Positions 8,240-16,880 are shown, counted from the first letter of the stretch. The stretch: DNA of 64,000 nucleotides from Dyadobacter fermentans DSM 18053 (GCF_000023125.1 NC_013037.1:5496501-5560500), one strand, 5' to 3'. Notes: a model not told the origin generated them from the sequence alone. Made by a program: numbers and translations.

Positions 8240-8947
8240 ATGCCTCGCAAACAGCCCAAAAATCAACTTCTTCTCGATTATTCCGTCCGCGGTAACCGCA
8301 TTGTCCTGCATTTGGGACAGGTCGAAAGCCAGCGGATCGCGGGCCAGCTGTTTGAAGGGCTGGTGAATGGTGACTGGATGATCGAGCCGGCGGGGGAGGT
8401 GGCCGACATTTCTTACGCACAGGACATTGTGCATCAGATCGGGCACAAGTTGCCGTATCCGGAAGGCATCAAAATTGCGCAATTACATAATGTAGACCCG
8501 CTTTTCAAAGGCTTTTCAGCGATTTATCATCAGAAAGGGTGGGTGTTTGTGAATGCGGCTTCGGATATCAATGAGCGCAATTACCACATTCACCTGCTCA
8601 CCGTTTCGCTGGGTTTGCACACGATTTATGCCAACACGGCTTCGCTTGCAGCGCGGTCCGAGCAGCTCATTTTCGAGGCTTTGCTGCCATTCGATGAGGT
8701 GGAGAGTTTTTTCAGGAATGATATCTCCAAAATCCCGGATTTTCTGGCGTCGGATATCGCCAATTTCTTCAAAGTGCCGTTCCCGATGGTGCTGAAACGT
8801 GCATTGCTGTTAAAAATCATCACCGACGACCAGTACCGCAGCTTCATGACGGCTAATCCCGGCACCGCTGCCAAGCCACGCGAGCTCTTCTTTTCAAAAG
8901 ACGGAAGCATCGATGACCTGGAAGCGCAGCTGTTTTCGGGCGACTAA
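8240..8947 (+). CDS. Uncharacterised protein, possible degenerate ImmA/IrrE-like fold
   Basis: I do not recognise this 235-residue cytosolic protein as a named family. No signal peptide or membrane segment is visible. Its layout recalls the M78 (ImmA/IrrE) peptidase fold. A strand 'GWVFVNAASD' is followed by a helix 'NYHIHLLTVSLGLHTIY' where an HExxH helix would be expected, then 'SEQLIFEALLPFDEVESFFRNDISKI' and 'ASDIANFFKVPFPMVLKRALLLKII', similar to the M78 C-terminal helices. The zinc-binding HExxH is absent, so peptidase activity is unlikely. The gene has its own promoter and stands next to gldD, with a convergent SDR gene 3 bp beyond its stop. The fold assignment is my inference and is weak. 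Confidence 0.55.
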   Translation: MPRKQPKNQLLLDYSVRGNRIVLHLGQVESQRIAGQLFEGLVNGDWMIEPAGEVADISYAQDIVHQIGHKLPYPEGIKIAQLHNVDPLFKGFSAIYHQKGWVFVNAASDINERNYHIHLLTVSLGLHTIYANTASLAARSEQLIFEALLPFDEVESFFRNDISKIPDFLASDIANFFKVPFPMVLKRALLLKIITDDQYRSFMTANPGTAAKPRELFFSKDGSIDDLEAQLFSGD

Positions 8948-8950
8948 AAT

Positions 8951-9748
8951 CTAGCTTTTCTTGACATTCATATTGCTCAGATCGGGCAGGGGGCTCACGG
9001 ACGTCCAGCCGCCGTCGACGATCAGGCTTTGCCCTGTAATGTGGCCGGAATGCGGCGATAGGAGGAATAATGCGGCATTGGCAATGTCTTCGCAAATCGC
9101 AGGCCGGCCCATGGGCGTGATCGCCGACCAGGTTTTGGGGTAGGTGGGATCTTCCGCCTGCGTCCGCTCCGTAAGCGTAGCGCCCGGCGCGACTGCATTA
9201 ATGGTAATACCGTGCGGAGAAAGCTCGATCACGAGGTTTTTCGCGAGCATTTCCAAACCCGCTTTCGTCATCGCATACGCACCCAGGAACTGGTGTGCCT
9301 GGTGCCCCACTACCGACGACATCAGCAATATCCTGCCGCCCGACTTCTGCTTTCGCATTTGCTTAGCCGCGGCCTGCGTAAGCAGGAATGAGCCCATCAG
9401 GTTCACTTCCAGTACTTTGCGCAGATTTTCCGCCGGATAGTCAAAGAAATCGCCGAAAAGCGTGATGCCGGCATTGCACACGGTCAATGTCAATTTACCG
9501 AAGCATTTCACGGCCTCATCCACCATCGCGTCGATCACCTCCGGCTGAGAGGCGTCGCCCGCGAAAGCGACGCATTCCCCCTCCTTGTTGCGGATTTTCT
9601 TGGCTGCTTCGGCGGCGAGGGCCTTATTGGTATCGTTCAGGATCACCCCGGCGCCCTGGCAGGCAAGCTGCTTCGCGATTTCAAATCCGATGCCCTGGCC
9701 CGCACCGGTGACGATGGCGACGTGGTTATCAAAAAGTTGACTGCTCAT
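8951..9748 (-). CDS. SDR-family dehydrogenase linked to sugar-acid dehydratase
   Basis: This 265-residue classical short-chain dehydrogenase has all the key motifs: 'VTGAGQGIG' nucleotide-binding glycines (about residues 14-22), 'CNAGIT' (about 91-96), a 'LLMSS' serine, the catalytic 'YAMTK' (about 160-164) and a C-terminal 'LIVDGGW'. It starts 10 bp after the stop of the IlvD/Edd dehydratase gene, so the two form an operon. By analogy with non-phosphorylative pentose and deoxyhexose pathways it may oxidise a sugar lactone, an aldose or a 2-keto-3-deoxy acid. The exact substrate is not visible. Confidence 0.88.
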   Translation of the reverse strand: MSSQLFDNHVAIVTGAGQGIGFEIAKQLACQGAGVILNDTNKALAAEAAKKIRNKEGECVAFAGDASQPEVIDAMVDEAVKCFGKLTLTVCNAGITLFGDFFDYPAENLRKVLEVNLMGSFLLTQAAAKQMRKQKSGGRILLMSSVVGHQAHQFLGAYAMTKAGLEMLAKNLVIELSPHGITINAVAPGATLTERTQAEDPTYPKTWSAITPMGRPAICEDIANAALFLLSPHSGHITGQSLIVDGGWTSVSPLPDLSNMNVKKS

Positions 9749-9758
9749 TGTAATGCTG

Positions 9759-11477
9759 TTAATGCGAATCTCTCGTTACTTTATCGCCGGAGCCGCCTTT
9801 GAGAAAGTCGAGGTCGGCGCCTTCGTGTGCCTGGGTTACGTGCGCGATGTGCAAATGCACGTAGCCGCGGTTATAGCCCAGTTCGAGCGGTTTCCAAAGT
9901 GTTCTGCGGCGTGCCAGTTCTTCGTCCGACACTTCGAGGTGCAGTCTTCTGTTTTCCACATCGAGTTCAATGTAATCGCCATCCTGCACCAATGCGAGGT
10001 TGCCGCCTACGGCTGCTTCCGGCGATACGTGCAAAACTACCGTTCCAAAACCGGTACCGCTCATTCGTCCGTCGGAAATGCGCACCATGTCGATCACGCC
10101 CTGCGCGAGGAGCTTTTTAGGTAACGACATGTTTCCTACCTCCGGCATACCCGGGTAGCCTTTCGGGCCTACATTTTTTAGTACCAAAATGCTGTTTTCG
10201 TCCACATCCAGATCGGGATCGTCGAGGCGGATCTTGTAATCGTCTATATCCTCGAACACGATTGCGCGGCCGCGGTGCTGCATGAGCTCCGGTTTCAGGG
10301 ACGCCGACGGCTTGATCACCGCGCCATTCTCGCAGAGGTTACCGCGTACAACGGCCAGGCCGGTCAGATCCTTAATTGGCTCTTCTATTGTGCCGATCAC
10401 TTCGGGATTGAAGCATTCCGCGCTCGCCGAGTTCTCGGCCATCGTTTTGCCGTTGGCTGTGATCACCGACTGGTGCAGTATGCCGCTCAGTTCCTTGATC
10501 ACGACAGGCAGGCCGCCCGCGTAATAGAAATCTTCCATAAAATACCCGCCGGAAGGCTGCAAGTTGAGCAACAGCGGCACTTTTTTACAGAGGTCATTGA
10601 AATCATCCAATTGCAAATCCACACCAATGCGCCCCGCGATCGCGAGCAGGTGGATTACAAAGTTGGTGGAACCGCCAATGGCCGCATTGATCATAATCGC
10701 ATTCTCGAATGCTTCTCGCGTGAGGATTTGCGACATTCTCAAATCTTCCTTTACCATATCCACAATGCGCCGGCCCGATAAATGTGCGAGCACTTTCCTG
10801 CGCGAATCCGCTGCCGGAATGGCCGCATTCTCAGGCAATGTCAATCCGAGTGATTCCACCATACAGGCCATGGTGGAGGCCGTGCCCATTACCGCACAAT
10901 GGCCGTCGGAGCGGCACATGCAGGCTTCGGCGGTGTACAATTCTTCTTGCGTAAGCTCGCCCTTGCGGTGCAGCTCGCTGAAACGCCACACGTCGCTGGT
11001 ACCGATGGTTTTGCCGCGGTAACGGCCGGTGAGCATGGGGCCGCCGGACACGACGATGGTAGGAATATTCACGCTGGCAGCGCCCATTACGAGCGAGGGT
11101 GTCGTCTTATCGCAGCCGCAAAGTAGCACCACGCCGTCAATCGGGTTGGCGCGGATAGATTCCTCTACGTCCATACTCGCGAGGTTGCGGTACAGCATAG
11201 CCGTCGGTTTGATGAGCGTTTCACCCAGCGACATGACCGGGAATTCGAGCGGAAAACCGCCGGCTTCCCACACGCCGCGCTTCACCGATTCGGCCAGCTC
11301 GCGGAAATGCCCGTTGCAGGGCGTCAGCTCCGAGAATGTATTACAAATGCCGATTACCGGCCGTCCTTCAAACTCATCAGCGGGGTAACCCTGGTTTTTC
11401 ATCCAGGCGCGGTAGATGAACCCGTCCTTACCCGATTTCCCGAACCAGCCCCGGCTGCGCAACTTGTTTTCTTCCAT
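9759..11477 (-). CDS. IlvD/Edd-family sugar-acid dehydratase (arabinonate/pentonate type)
   Basis: The 572-residue protein belongs to the Fe-S dehydratases. It starts with 'LRSRGWFGKSGKDGFIYRAWM', typical of L-arabinonate/D-xylonate dehydratases and not of IlvD (dihydroxy-acid dehydratase). Candidate cluster cysteines lie in 'ICNTFSELTPCN' (about residues 45-55), 'LCGCDKTTPS' (about 119-128) and 'CRSDGHCAVMGTAST' (about 188-202). 'GRMSGTGFGTVVLHVSPEA' near residue 480 is the substrate-loop region. It should convert an aldonic acid to a 2-keto-3-deoxy acid in the cytosol. It is first in an operon with the SDR gene. Which sugar acid it uses cannot be read from the sequence. Confidence 0.9.
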   Translation of the reverse strand: MEENKLRSRGWFGKSGKDGFIYRAWMKNQGYPADEFEGRPVIGICNTFSELTPCNGHFRELAESVKRGVWEAGGFPLEFPVMSLGETLIKPTAMLYRNLASMDVEESIRANPIDGVVLLCGCDKTTPSLVMGAASVNIPTIVVSGGPMLTGRYRGKTIGTSDVWRFSELHRKGELTQEELYTAEACMCRSDGHCAVMGTASTMACMVESLGLTLPENAAIPAADSRRKVLAHLSGRRIVDMVKEDLRMSQILTREAFENAIMINAAIGGSTNFVIHLLAIAGRIGVDLQLDDFNDLCKKVPLLLNLQPSGGYFMEDFYYAGGLPVVIKELSGILHQSVITANGKTMAENSASAECFNPEVIGTIEEPIKDLTGLAVVRGNLCENGAVIKPSASLKPELMQHRGRAIVFEDIDDYKIRLDDPDLDVDENSILVLKNVGPKGYPGMPEVGNMSLPKKLLAQGVIDMVRISDGRMSGTGFGTVVLHVSPEAAVGGNLALVQDGDYIELDVENRRLHLEVSDEELARRRTLWKPLELGYNRGYVHLHIAHVTQAHEGADLDFLKGGSGDKVTRDSH

Positions 11478-11592
11478 TATTTCGCCATTGTTTATATCTC
11501 ATCAGAAAAGGAGCCGGGGAGTAAAAACTAATTCCGGGTACCCTTTAAAATAAAAATCGTATATTCGGCTAACACGTGCCCGATTGTATTCC

Positions 11593-12843
11593 ATGCGCTT
11601 TTTTAGAAATTATAAACTGTTGTTTCTCTTGTCTTTACAACTGGCAGCCCTGCCGATTCACGCACAGTATTACGCAGATAATTTCATTGAAAAACTGTTA
11701 AAAAAGCATCCCGAACGCTTTTCGGCGATTCTCCAAAATCCTGACAAATACAAGGTGCAGGTGCTCTATACTAAGATTGACCGTAATAAAAACAATGTCC
11801 CGCACTTTACTACGCATGGCTACCGGGTCAATTCGGGTGAATATTTTTATCCGGCCAGCACGGTTAAGCTACCGGCAGTGGCGCTCGCATTTGAAAAGCT
11901 GAACAAGCTCGGTATCAACAAGTACACGCCGATGTTCACCGACGCGGTAAGGCCCGAGCAAACTGCCGTGACAGCCGATACGAGTTCGGAAGACAGCCTG
12001 CCGTCTGTGGCGCATTATGCCAAAAAGATCTTGCTCGCGAGCGATAACGATGCATTCAACCGGCTGTATGAATTTATCGGCCAGCGGGAGTTCAACGACA
12101 GCCTGCACAAGAAGGGATTTAAGGAAAGCCGCATTGTCCACCGCCTCGAATCGCCCATTGGCGCGGAAAACAATCGGTATACCAATCCGGTCCGGTTTGA
12201 GAAGGACGGCAAAATTGTGTTCGAGCAGCCCGCAAAATACAATGAGGAGGAATTCAAGGCGCCCGGCCCGATTCTTCTGGGCAACGGTTATCTGAAAGAC
12301 GGTGCATTGGTGAATGAGCCGTTTGATTTTACCCAAAAGAACTTTTTTCCCCTTGAAGAGCAGCATCGGCTGCTGAAAACGCTTTTCTTCCCCGATCAGG
12401 TGCCGGCTTCACAGCGGTTTAACCTCACGGAGGAAGATTACCGGTTTATGTACCAGTACATGTCGCAATTCCCGGTTGAAACGAGCTTCCCGGCCAGCTA
12501 TACCGATGATTATTACGATGGATATGTGAAATTTCTGCTTTTCGGAGCCACTAAAACGCGGCTGCCGCGCCATATCCGGCTTTTCAATAAATGCGGCGAT
12601 GCCTACGGCTTTCTGTTGGACAATGCCTACATCGCCGATTTCGAAAAGGGGATTGAGTTTATGGTAACTGCCGTGATCTATTGCAACGAAGATGGCGTTT
12701 TCAACGACGATAAATACGATTACGACACGGTAGGTTTCCCATTCATGGCCAACCTGGGCAAAACGCTTTTCGAGTATGAATTAAGCCGAAAGCATACCAA
12801 CCGGCCCGAACTAGGCCGTTTCGAAGTGGAATATGATAAATGA
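11593..12843 (+). CDS. Secreted serine hydrolase, class A beta-lactamase/PBP-like
   Basis: The 416-residue protein has a cleavable signal peptide ending near 'PIHAQYY'. It carries an SxxK motif ('YPASTVKLPAVA', about residues 87-98) and an SDN triad ('LASDNDAFNRLYE', about 149-161), the hallmarks of the serine beta-lactamase/penicillin-recognising fold. The third motif (KTG) is not obvious. 'FNKCGDAYGF' near residue 335 is in the expected place but has Cys-Gly. It is longer than a classical class A enzyme (about 290 residues). It could act on peptidoglycan peptides, beta-lactams or other amides. The ATG at 11593 is preferred to an in-frame TTG at 11584. Confidence 0.75.
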   Translation: MRFFRNYKLLFLLSLQLAALPIHAQYYADNFIEKLLKKHPERFSAILQNPDKYKVQVLYTKIDRNKNNVPHFTTHGYRVNSGEYFYPASTVKLPAVALAFEKLNKLGINKYTPMFTDAVRPEQTAVTADTSSEDSLPSVAHYAKKILLASDNDAFNRLYEFIGQREFNDSLHKKGFKESRIVHRLESPIGAENNRYTNPVRFEKDGKIVFEQPAKYNEEEFKAPGPILLGNGYLKDGALVNEPFDFTQKNFFPLEEQHRLLKTLFFPDQVPASQRFNLTEEDYRFMYQYMSQFPVETSFPASYTDDYYDGYVKFLLFGATKTRLPRHIRLFNKCGDAYGFLLDNAYIADFEKGIEFMVTAVIYCNEDGVFNDDKYDYDTVGFPFMANLGKTLFEYELSRKHTNRPELGRFEVEYDK

Positions 12844-13239
12844 TCAGCGGGTTCTGAATTTCAACCGCGGGGCGATCTGGCAAACGTAGAGGTTGATCAG
12901 GTGACCGACGATCAGCAAGCCGGAGCCTACATAACCCAGCCAGGAGAATACCTGGTGGCGGCCTTCGAAGATCAGCGAAATGGCGAAGATTGCCAGCGCG
13001 CTCCAAAGCAGCACACGAATGCCCGTTGAACGATGGTCACGGGTGGCGTAATATACCGCGATACCGTTGATGAGAATGAAGAAGTAATCAAGTGAAATGA
13101 GGCCGATGTGGGAGTGGTCGTGCGTAGCCACCGACGATCCCAGCGCCAATGCAGGAACCAGTATGCAATGGATAATGCACAACACGGACCCTAAGATCCC
13201 AATGTAGTCGGCCTTGCCATGTGAGTGTACTGCTTTCAT
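12844..13239 (-). CDS. MerC-domain membrane protein, probable zinc-related transporter
   Basis: The 131-residue protein has four predicted membrane helices and the MerC pattern: a His-rich N-terminus ('HSHGKAD'), 'GSVLCIIHCILVPAL' with paired cysteines in the first helix, and 'THDHSHIGLISLDY' between helices. MerC was first described for mercury uptake. In Bacteroidota such genes accompany Zur-like regulators, which suggests zinc handling. The start at 13239 is chosen because the longer frame runs through the promoter and operator, and MKAVHSHGKADYIG looks like a natural N-terminus. It is divergent from the Fur-family gene. Its stop codon lies directly after that of the serine hydrolase on the other strand. 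Confidence 0.85.
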   Translation of the reverse strand: MKAVHSHGKADYIGILGSVLCIIHCILVPALALGSSVATHDHSHIGLISLDYFFILINGIAVYYATRDHRSTGIRVLLWSALAIFAISLIFEGRHQVFSWLGYVGSGLLIVGHLINLYVCQIAPRLKFRTR

Positions 13240-13261
13240 TTTCCTACATACAATAATGTTG

Positions 13262-13292
13262 CAAAAATAACACCCATGCTTTGAACTTGCAA
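13262..13292 (-). promoter_or_regulatory. Promoter of the MerC-like gene
   Basis: On the minus strand, TTG (13290-13292), a 20-bp spacer and TATTTTTG (13262-13269) form a consensus promoter. Transcription should start near 13255, giving a short leader before the start codon at 13239. The -33 TTG lies inside the palindrome at 13288-13302. Confidence 0.8.
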
Positions 13293-13302
13293 CGGGGTTG
13301 CA
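13288..13302. promoter_or_regulatory. Candidate Zur/Fur operator (palindrome copy 1)
   Basis: TGCAAC-GGG-GTTGCA is a perfect 15-bp interrupted palindrome, 49 bp before the MerC start and overlapping its -33 element. The same palindrome with a different centre lies before the TonB receptor gene at 16896-16910. A further half-site, GTTGCA (13258-13263), abuts the -7 element. Confidence 0.75.
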
Positions 13303-13354
13303 GAATATTTTTAGCAATTGGCGTGCCAGGCCGTTCAAAGTGTAATCGGAATCC

Positions 13355-13386
13355 TTGGAATTTGAACCGGTTAGAACTTAACTTTG
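13355..13386 (+). promoter_or_regulatory. Promoter of the Fur-family regulator gene (13433)
   Basis: TTG at 13355-13357, a 21-bp spacer and TAACTTTG at 13379-13386. The start codon at 13433 is about 40 nt after the expected transcription start. The palindrome at 13288-13302 is too far upstream to block it directly. Confidence 0.75.
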
Positions 13387-13432
13387 ACGGGAAAGGTTTT
13401 AGAAGGGAGGAATTATTAAACTGTTGGAGACA

Positions 13433-13843
13433 ATGGACCAATTAAGAGAAACGCTGAAAGTACATCATTTACGCACCACCACATGCCGCGAAGATGTGCT
13501 CTCGACATTTATCAACCGGAAGAATGCGTTATCGCACGGCGACCTGGAAGGCGCATTGGGAGAGAATTACGACCGTGTGACGATATATAGAACACTCAAA
13601 ACATTCCTCGAAAAAGGCATTATCCACAAGGTGCTCGACGACGAGGGGATGCGTTACGCATTATGCTCGCACAACTGCTCCGAGGAAAAGCACCAGCACG
13701 ACCATATCCATTTCAAATGCAGCGCTTGCGGAGAAACCAATTGCCTTGAAAACCTCCATATTCCGGCGGTACAGCTTCCGGAAGGTTACTATCCCGAACA
13801 TTTCAATCTGCTCATACAGGGCGTTTGCCCCAAATGCAATTAA
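13433..13843 (+). CDS. Fur-family transcriptional regulator, probable Zur
   Basis: The 136-residue regulator has an N-terminal winged helix ('YDRVTIYRTLKTFLEKGIIHKV', about residues 45-66), a His-rich metal segment 'CSHNCSEEKHQHDHIHFKC' and two CxxC pairs ('CSACGETNC' near residue 100, and a terminal 'CPKCN'). CxxC pairs form the structural zinc site of Fur proteins. Because it adjoins a MerC-like gene and a ZnuD-like receptor that share a palindrome, a zinc-responsive role (Zur) is more likely than iron sensing. This is inferred from context. ATG 13433 is chosen over an in-frame TTG at 13424. Confidence 0.85.
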   Translation: MDQLRETLKVHHLRTTTCREDVLSTFINRKNALSHGDLEGALGENYDRVTIYRTLKTFLEKGIIHKVLDDEGMRYALCSHNCSEEKHQHDHIHFKCSACGETNCLENLHIPAVQLPEGYYPEHFNLLIQGVCPKCN

Positions 13844-13845
13844 AC

Positions 13846-13880
13846 AAAAAAGGATCAGTCACTCGGCTGATCCTTTTTTA
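13846..13880. terminator. Bidirectional terminator between regulator and lipoprotein genes
   Basis: Stem AGGATCAG (13851-13858) with CTGATCCT (13867-13874), with an A-run on the left and a T-run on the right. It can end transcripts of both convergent genes. Confidence 0.88.
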
Positions 13881-13900
13881 TTTCACTTCCTTTTTGCCGT

Positions 13901-14455
13901 TTATTTCACTTTCAACTGGAAATCCACGTTCACGTCGTCGCTGCCGGGCGTAGGCGTACCGTTTTTGTTGCCTGGCTGATGGCGTAGCTGCACTTTCAAT
14001 GTGCCGTCGCCTGCCGCGCCGGTTTTGGCGGAGCCGGTGAGGCCGATCGGGTGGTTGTTTTTGTCCTTATCGCCGTAAGTATAGGTCAAAAGCGCGGCGG
14101 GAGAAGGGGTGTATACAAACAAGTGCTCGTCCGATTCTTCCTCCACTTCCTTGGTTATATCATTTGCCGGTGACTTGCTTTCGTCGGCCAGCTCGATGGC
14201 CAGCGTGTAGGTCGTGTTCGGTTTAAGGGCAATCGTATCGAATTTCGTGGGGGCATTGCCTCCGTCGCCGTCCGGATCTTTGAATGAGAAAGTGCTCACA
14301 TTGGACGTTCCCTGCTCGGTAAATTTCAACGTCACGGACGTAATCAGCTCGTTCTCGTCGTCCGGCTCTACTTCATCGCCCGAATCTTTACATTGCACAA
14401 ATGCCGTGGTCAATGCGGCGAGCAGCATCCAGGTCAGCTTGCGGTTCATTTTCAT
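13901..14455 (-). CDS. Surface lipoprotein partner of the TonB receptor
   Basis: The 184-residue protein has a signal peptide and lipobox (LTTAFVQC, cysteine near residue 22), followed by an acidic stretch 'KDSGDEVEPDDENE'. The rest is beta-rich, with 'KPNTTYTLAIELADES' and a C-terminal 'VNVDFQLKVK', resembling small Bacteroidota lipoproteins annotated as 'type 1 periplasmic binding fold'. It follows the TonB receptor gene by 52 bp on the same strand and is very likely cotranscribed with it, so it probably belongs to the same metal-uptake system. The molecular role is unknown. Confidence 0.75.
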   Translation of the reverse strand: MKMNRKLTWMLLAALTTAFVQCKDSGDEVEPDDENELITSVTLKFTEQGTSNVSTFSFKDPDGDGGNAPTKFDTIALKPNTTYTLAIELADESKSPANDITKEVEEESDEHLFVYTPSPAALLTYTYGDKDKNNHPIGLTGSAKTGAAGDGTLKVQLRHQPGNKNGTPTPGSDDVNVDFQLKVK

Positions 14456-14507
14456 ACGTAAGTGTTTTTAAGTATTGTATTAAAAAATCATTTTTGGCGG
14501 GGCTTCG

Positions 14508-16838
14508 CTAAGCCCCAAACTTCCATTTCAACCGTAGTGATGCATTGCGGCCCATGTCGTCGGTGTAGTAGCGGAAGCGGTTCAGATAATCCCGGTAAAC
14601 GGTGTTGAACACATTTTGTACATTCACCCCGATTTCCAGTTGTTGTTTGTCGGAGATTTTCAGCGTCGCGCCGGCTTGCAGGCTCCACAGCGAATAGGCT
14701 TTCGGCGGAGGCATGAAATCGCTGTTAGCGGGAACCCGCTTTTGCTCCGCTACCAGCAGGTTACCGACAGAAATAAAGCCATCTTTCCATTTGCCGCGGT
14801 CGGCGAACTGGTATTTCAATGCATTGTCGAGCCGGTTGGGCGGGATCATCACCAGGTAACCATCATTACGCTCGTCGTACACACGCAGGTACGTGAGCTT
14901 GCTCGAAACCGTCGTGCGCTTCACAAATTCCCAGCTTCCCGACACGTCGATGCCTTTGAACGAAGCGTCGGTTTGGGTGTATTTAAAGTAAGGAAATGCG
15001 CCACGGATGGTCAGAATCGGCTCGGGCTGTGGTTTCAAGTATATAAAATCAAAAATGTAATTGTAATAACCACCCACTTCCAGGCTCCATTTCGGCGCTA
15101 GGTATTTCACGCTGGCAATGGAATTGAGGGCTTTTTCGGGCTGCAAGCTGGCATCGCCTTGCTCGTAAGCAGCTGCGCCGTGGTGCACACCGTCGCTGAA
15201 CAGCTCGCTCACGTTCGGCGCGCGCCAGGTCGTACCCACGTTCACACGCGCGGAAAAGCGTTCGGAAAAGTTGCGGGTAGCGCCCGCAGTGCCCGAAAAG
15301 TTGCCGAAATCGAAATGGTTGGCGATCTTTTCGCGGTTCACGATCCGATAGGTTTTCAACGTCCGGTAATCATAACGCAGGCCTGCTTCGAGCTCCCACT
15401 TGCTGGTCACGAGCCGCTCAATCCAGAATAGCCCGATATTGAACTGGTTAAAATTTGGGATCAGCGGACGGCCGCTCATGAGGTTGTATTGGTACAATGT
15501 ACTCACGCCAACCTGTCCGCTGATTTTCCCGGCAACGGGCTTGTGGTCCCATACCACGTCGTTTGTCAATGAAGTGAGTTTAAATGACAGTTCAGGATGG
15601 TTCAGTGCCGCTATGCTGTCGTTCCGCGGGCGGTGCAAATCGAACTCGTTGCGGTTGTTGTACTGCCGCGCGATCGTCCATTGCAGTCGGTTGCCATCGT
15701 TGAAATGGTAATGCGTTTCGGCTTTCAGCAATTCGTGCGTCGCATTCTGGTTAGGCCGGTTGATGGCATAACTAAAACCCGATTTGATGAGCGGCTCGCC
15801 ATGCTTGATAACGTTGAGTAAATCGGTGACGCTCCCAATGTGCGACCCCGAGAAAATGCCTATTTGTGTGTCGAAACGACTGTAAAATACATCAATGCCC
15901 AAACCTTTGTGACGGTAACCGGCTGCGAGCGAGAAGTTGTTTTCGCTAATCCCGGTGTTGTCCAGAAAATAATTCGGCGTGCGGATGTTCCCGCCCCGCT
16001 TGATCGTGCCCTGCGCGCGCCAGCCAAACCCTTTGACAAAATTCAGCCCGCCTTGCACCGTGCCGGATAATACGCCCTGCCGCCCATTGGAAAAGCCAAC
16101 CGCATTCAGTTCACCGGTAATGGGTTTATCCACCGGCAGCTCTTCCGGCTCTACCAGTATCACCCCGCCGATCGCGTCGGAGCCGTAGCGCACACCAGCA
16201 GCGCCCTTCACAACGGAAATGCGCGTGGCGATGAACGGGTCGATTTCCGGTGCGTGTTCCGAGCCCCATTGCTGGCCTTCCTGACGAATGCCGTTGTTCA
16301 TGATCAGCACGCGGTTGCTATGCAGGCCGTGGATGACGGGTTTGGCGATGGATGAGCCGGTTTGCAGCGTCGTCACGCCGGTCACGCCTTTGAGGCTTTC
16401 GCCGAGCGTCTGGCCGCGGGTTTTGTCCAAATCTGCACCCGAAATCATGGTCAATGGCTGGGAAGAAGGCGCATCAGTTCGGTGTGCGGTGATCTCCACA
16501 TCGTGCAAATGCACTTCCTGTTCGAGCAGATTGAAATTCTCTTCATGCCCGGCCGTCAGATCCACTTTTTGCTGAAATGGATTGTAGCCGATAATGCGGC
16601 ATTCCAGCGTATAATTGCCCGGACAGAGGTTTTTGAGCTCGTACCGGCCATGCTCGTCCGTAAAAACGCCGTTGCTCTGGCCTACGATAAGTACCGTCGC
16701 GCCGATGATCGGCTGGCCGGTGTGCCGGTCTTTCACAATACCTTTCACAAAGCATTCGCAAGCCGGCTTTTGGGCCAGGGCCATCAGCGAATGGAGTGAC
16801 AGCACTACGGTGAGCAGCAAATAACGGGCAAATGGCAT
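14508..16838 (-). CDS. TonB-dependent outer-membrane receptor, ZnuD-like (probable zinc)
   Basis: The 776-residue receptor has a signal peptide (to about residue 23, 'LMALAQ'), then a carboxypeptidase-regulatory-like beta-sandwich ('VKGIVKDRHTGQPIIGATVLI', about 30-50). The plug follows, with 'VVKGAAGVRYGSDAIGGVILVEP' near residue 200 and a 22-strand barrel after it. The plug text 'KPVIHGLHSNRVLIMNNGIRQEGQQWGSEHAPEIDPF' resembles ZnuD-type receptors. His-rich stretches such as 'DGVHHGAAAYEQ' may help metal capture. The start at 16838 (MPFARYLLL) is chosen because the promoter begins transcription near 16874. The gene leads an operon with the lipoprotein gene. Zinc specificity is inferred from family and context. 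Confidence 0.88.
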   Translation of the reverse strand: MPFARYLLLTVVLSLHSLMALAQKPACECFVKGIVKDRHTGQPIIGATVLIVGQSNGVFTDEHGRYELKNLCPGNYTLECRIIGYNPFQQKVDLTAGHEENFNLLEQEVHLHDVEITAHRTDAPSSQPLTMISGADLDKTRGQTLGESLKGVTGVTTLQTGSSIAKPVIHGLHSNRVLIMNNGIRQEGQQWGSEHAPEIDPFIATRISVVKGAAGVRYGSDAIGGVILVEPEELPVDKPITGELNAVGFSNGRQGVLSGTVQGGLNFVKGFGWRAQGTIKRGGNIRTPNYFLDNTGISENNFSLAAGYRHKGLGIDVFYSRFDTQIGIFSGSHIGSVTDLLNVIKHGEPLIKSGFSYAINRPNQNATHELLKAETHYHFNDGNRLQWTIARQYNNRNEFDLHRPRNDSIAALNHPELSFKLTSLTNDVVWDHKPVAGKISGQVGVSTLYQYNLMSGRPLIPNFNQFNIGLFWIERLVTSKWELEAGLRYDYRTLKTYRIVNREKIANHFDFGNFSGTAGATRNFSERFSARVNVGTTWRAPNVSELFSDGVHHGAAAYEQGDASLQPEKALNSIASVKYLAPKWSLEVGGYYNYIFDFIYLKPQPEPILTIRGAFPYFKYTQTDASFKGIDVSGSWEFVKRTTVSSKLTYLRVYDERNDGYLVMIPPNRLDNALKYQFADRGKWKDGFISVGNLLVAEQKRVPANSDFMPPPKAYSLWSLQAGATLKISDKQQLEIGVNVQNVFNTVYRDYLNRFRYYTDDMGRNASLRLKWKFGA

Positions 16839-16880
16839 TGGTGTCGGGTGCGAGTGGGCTTTCTTTGTGTTACAACGTTG

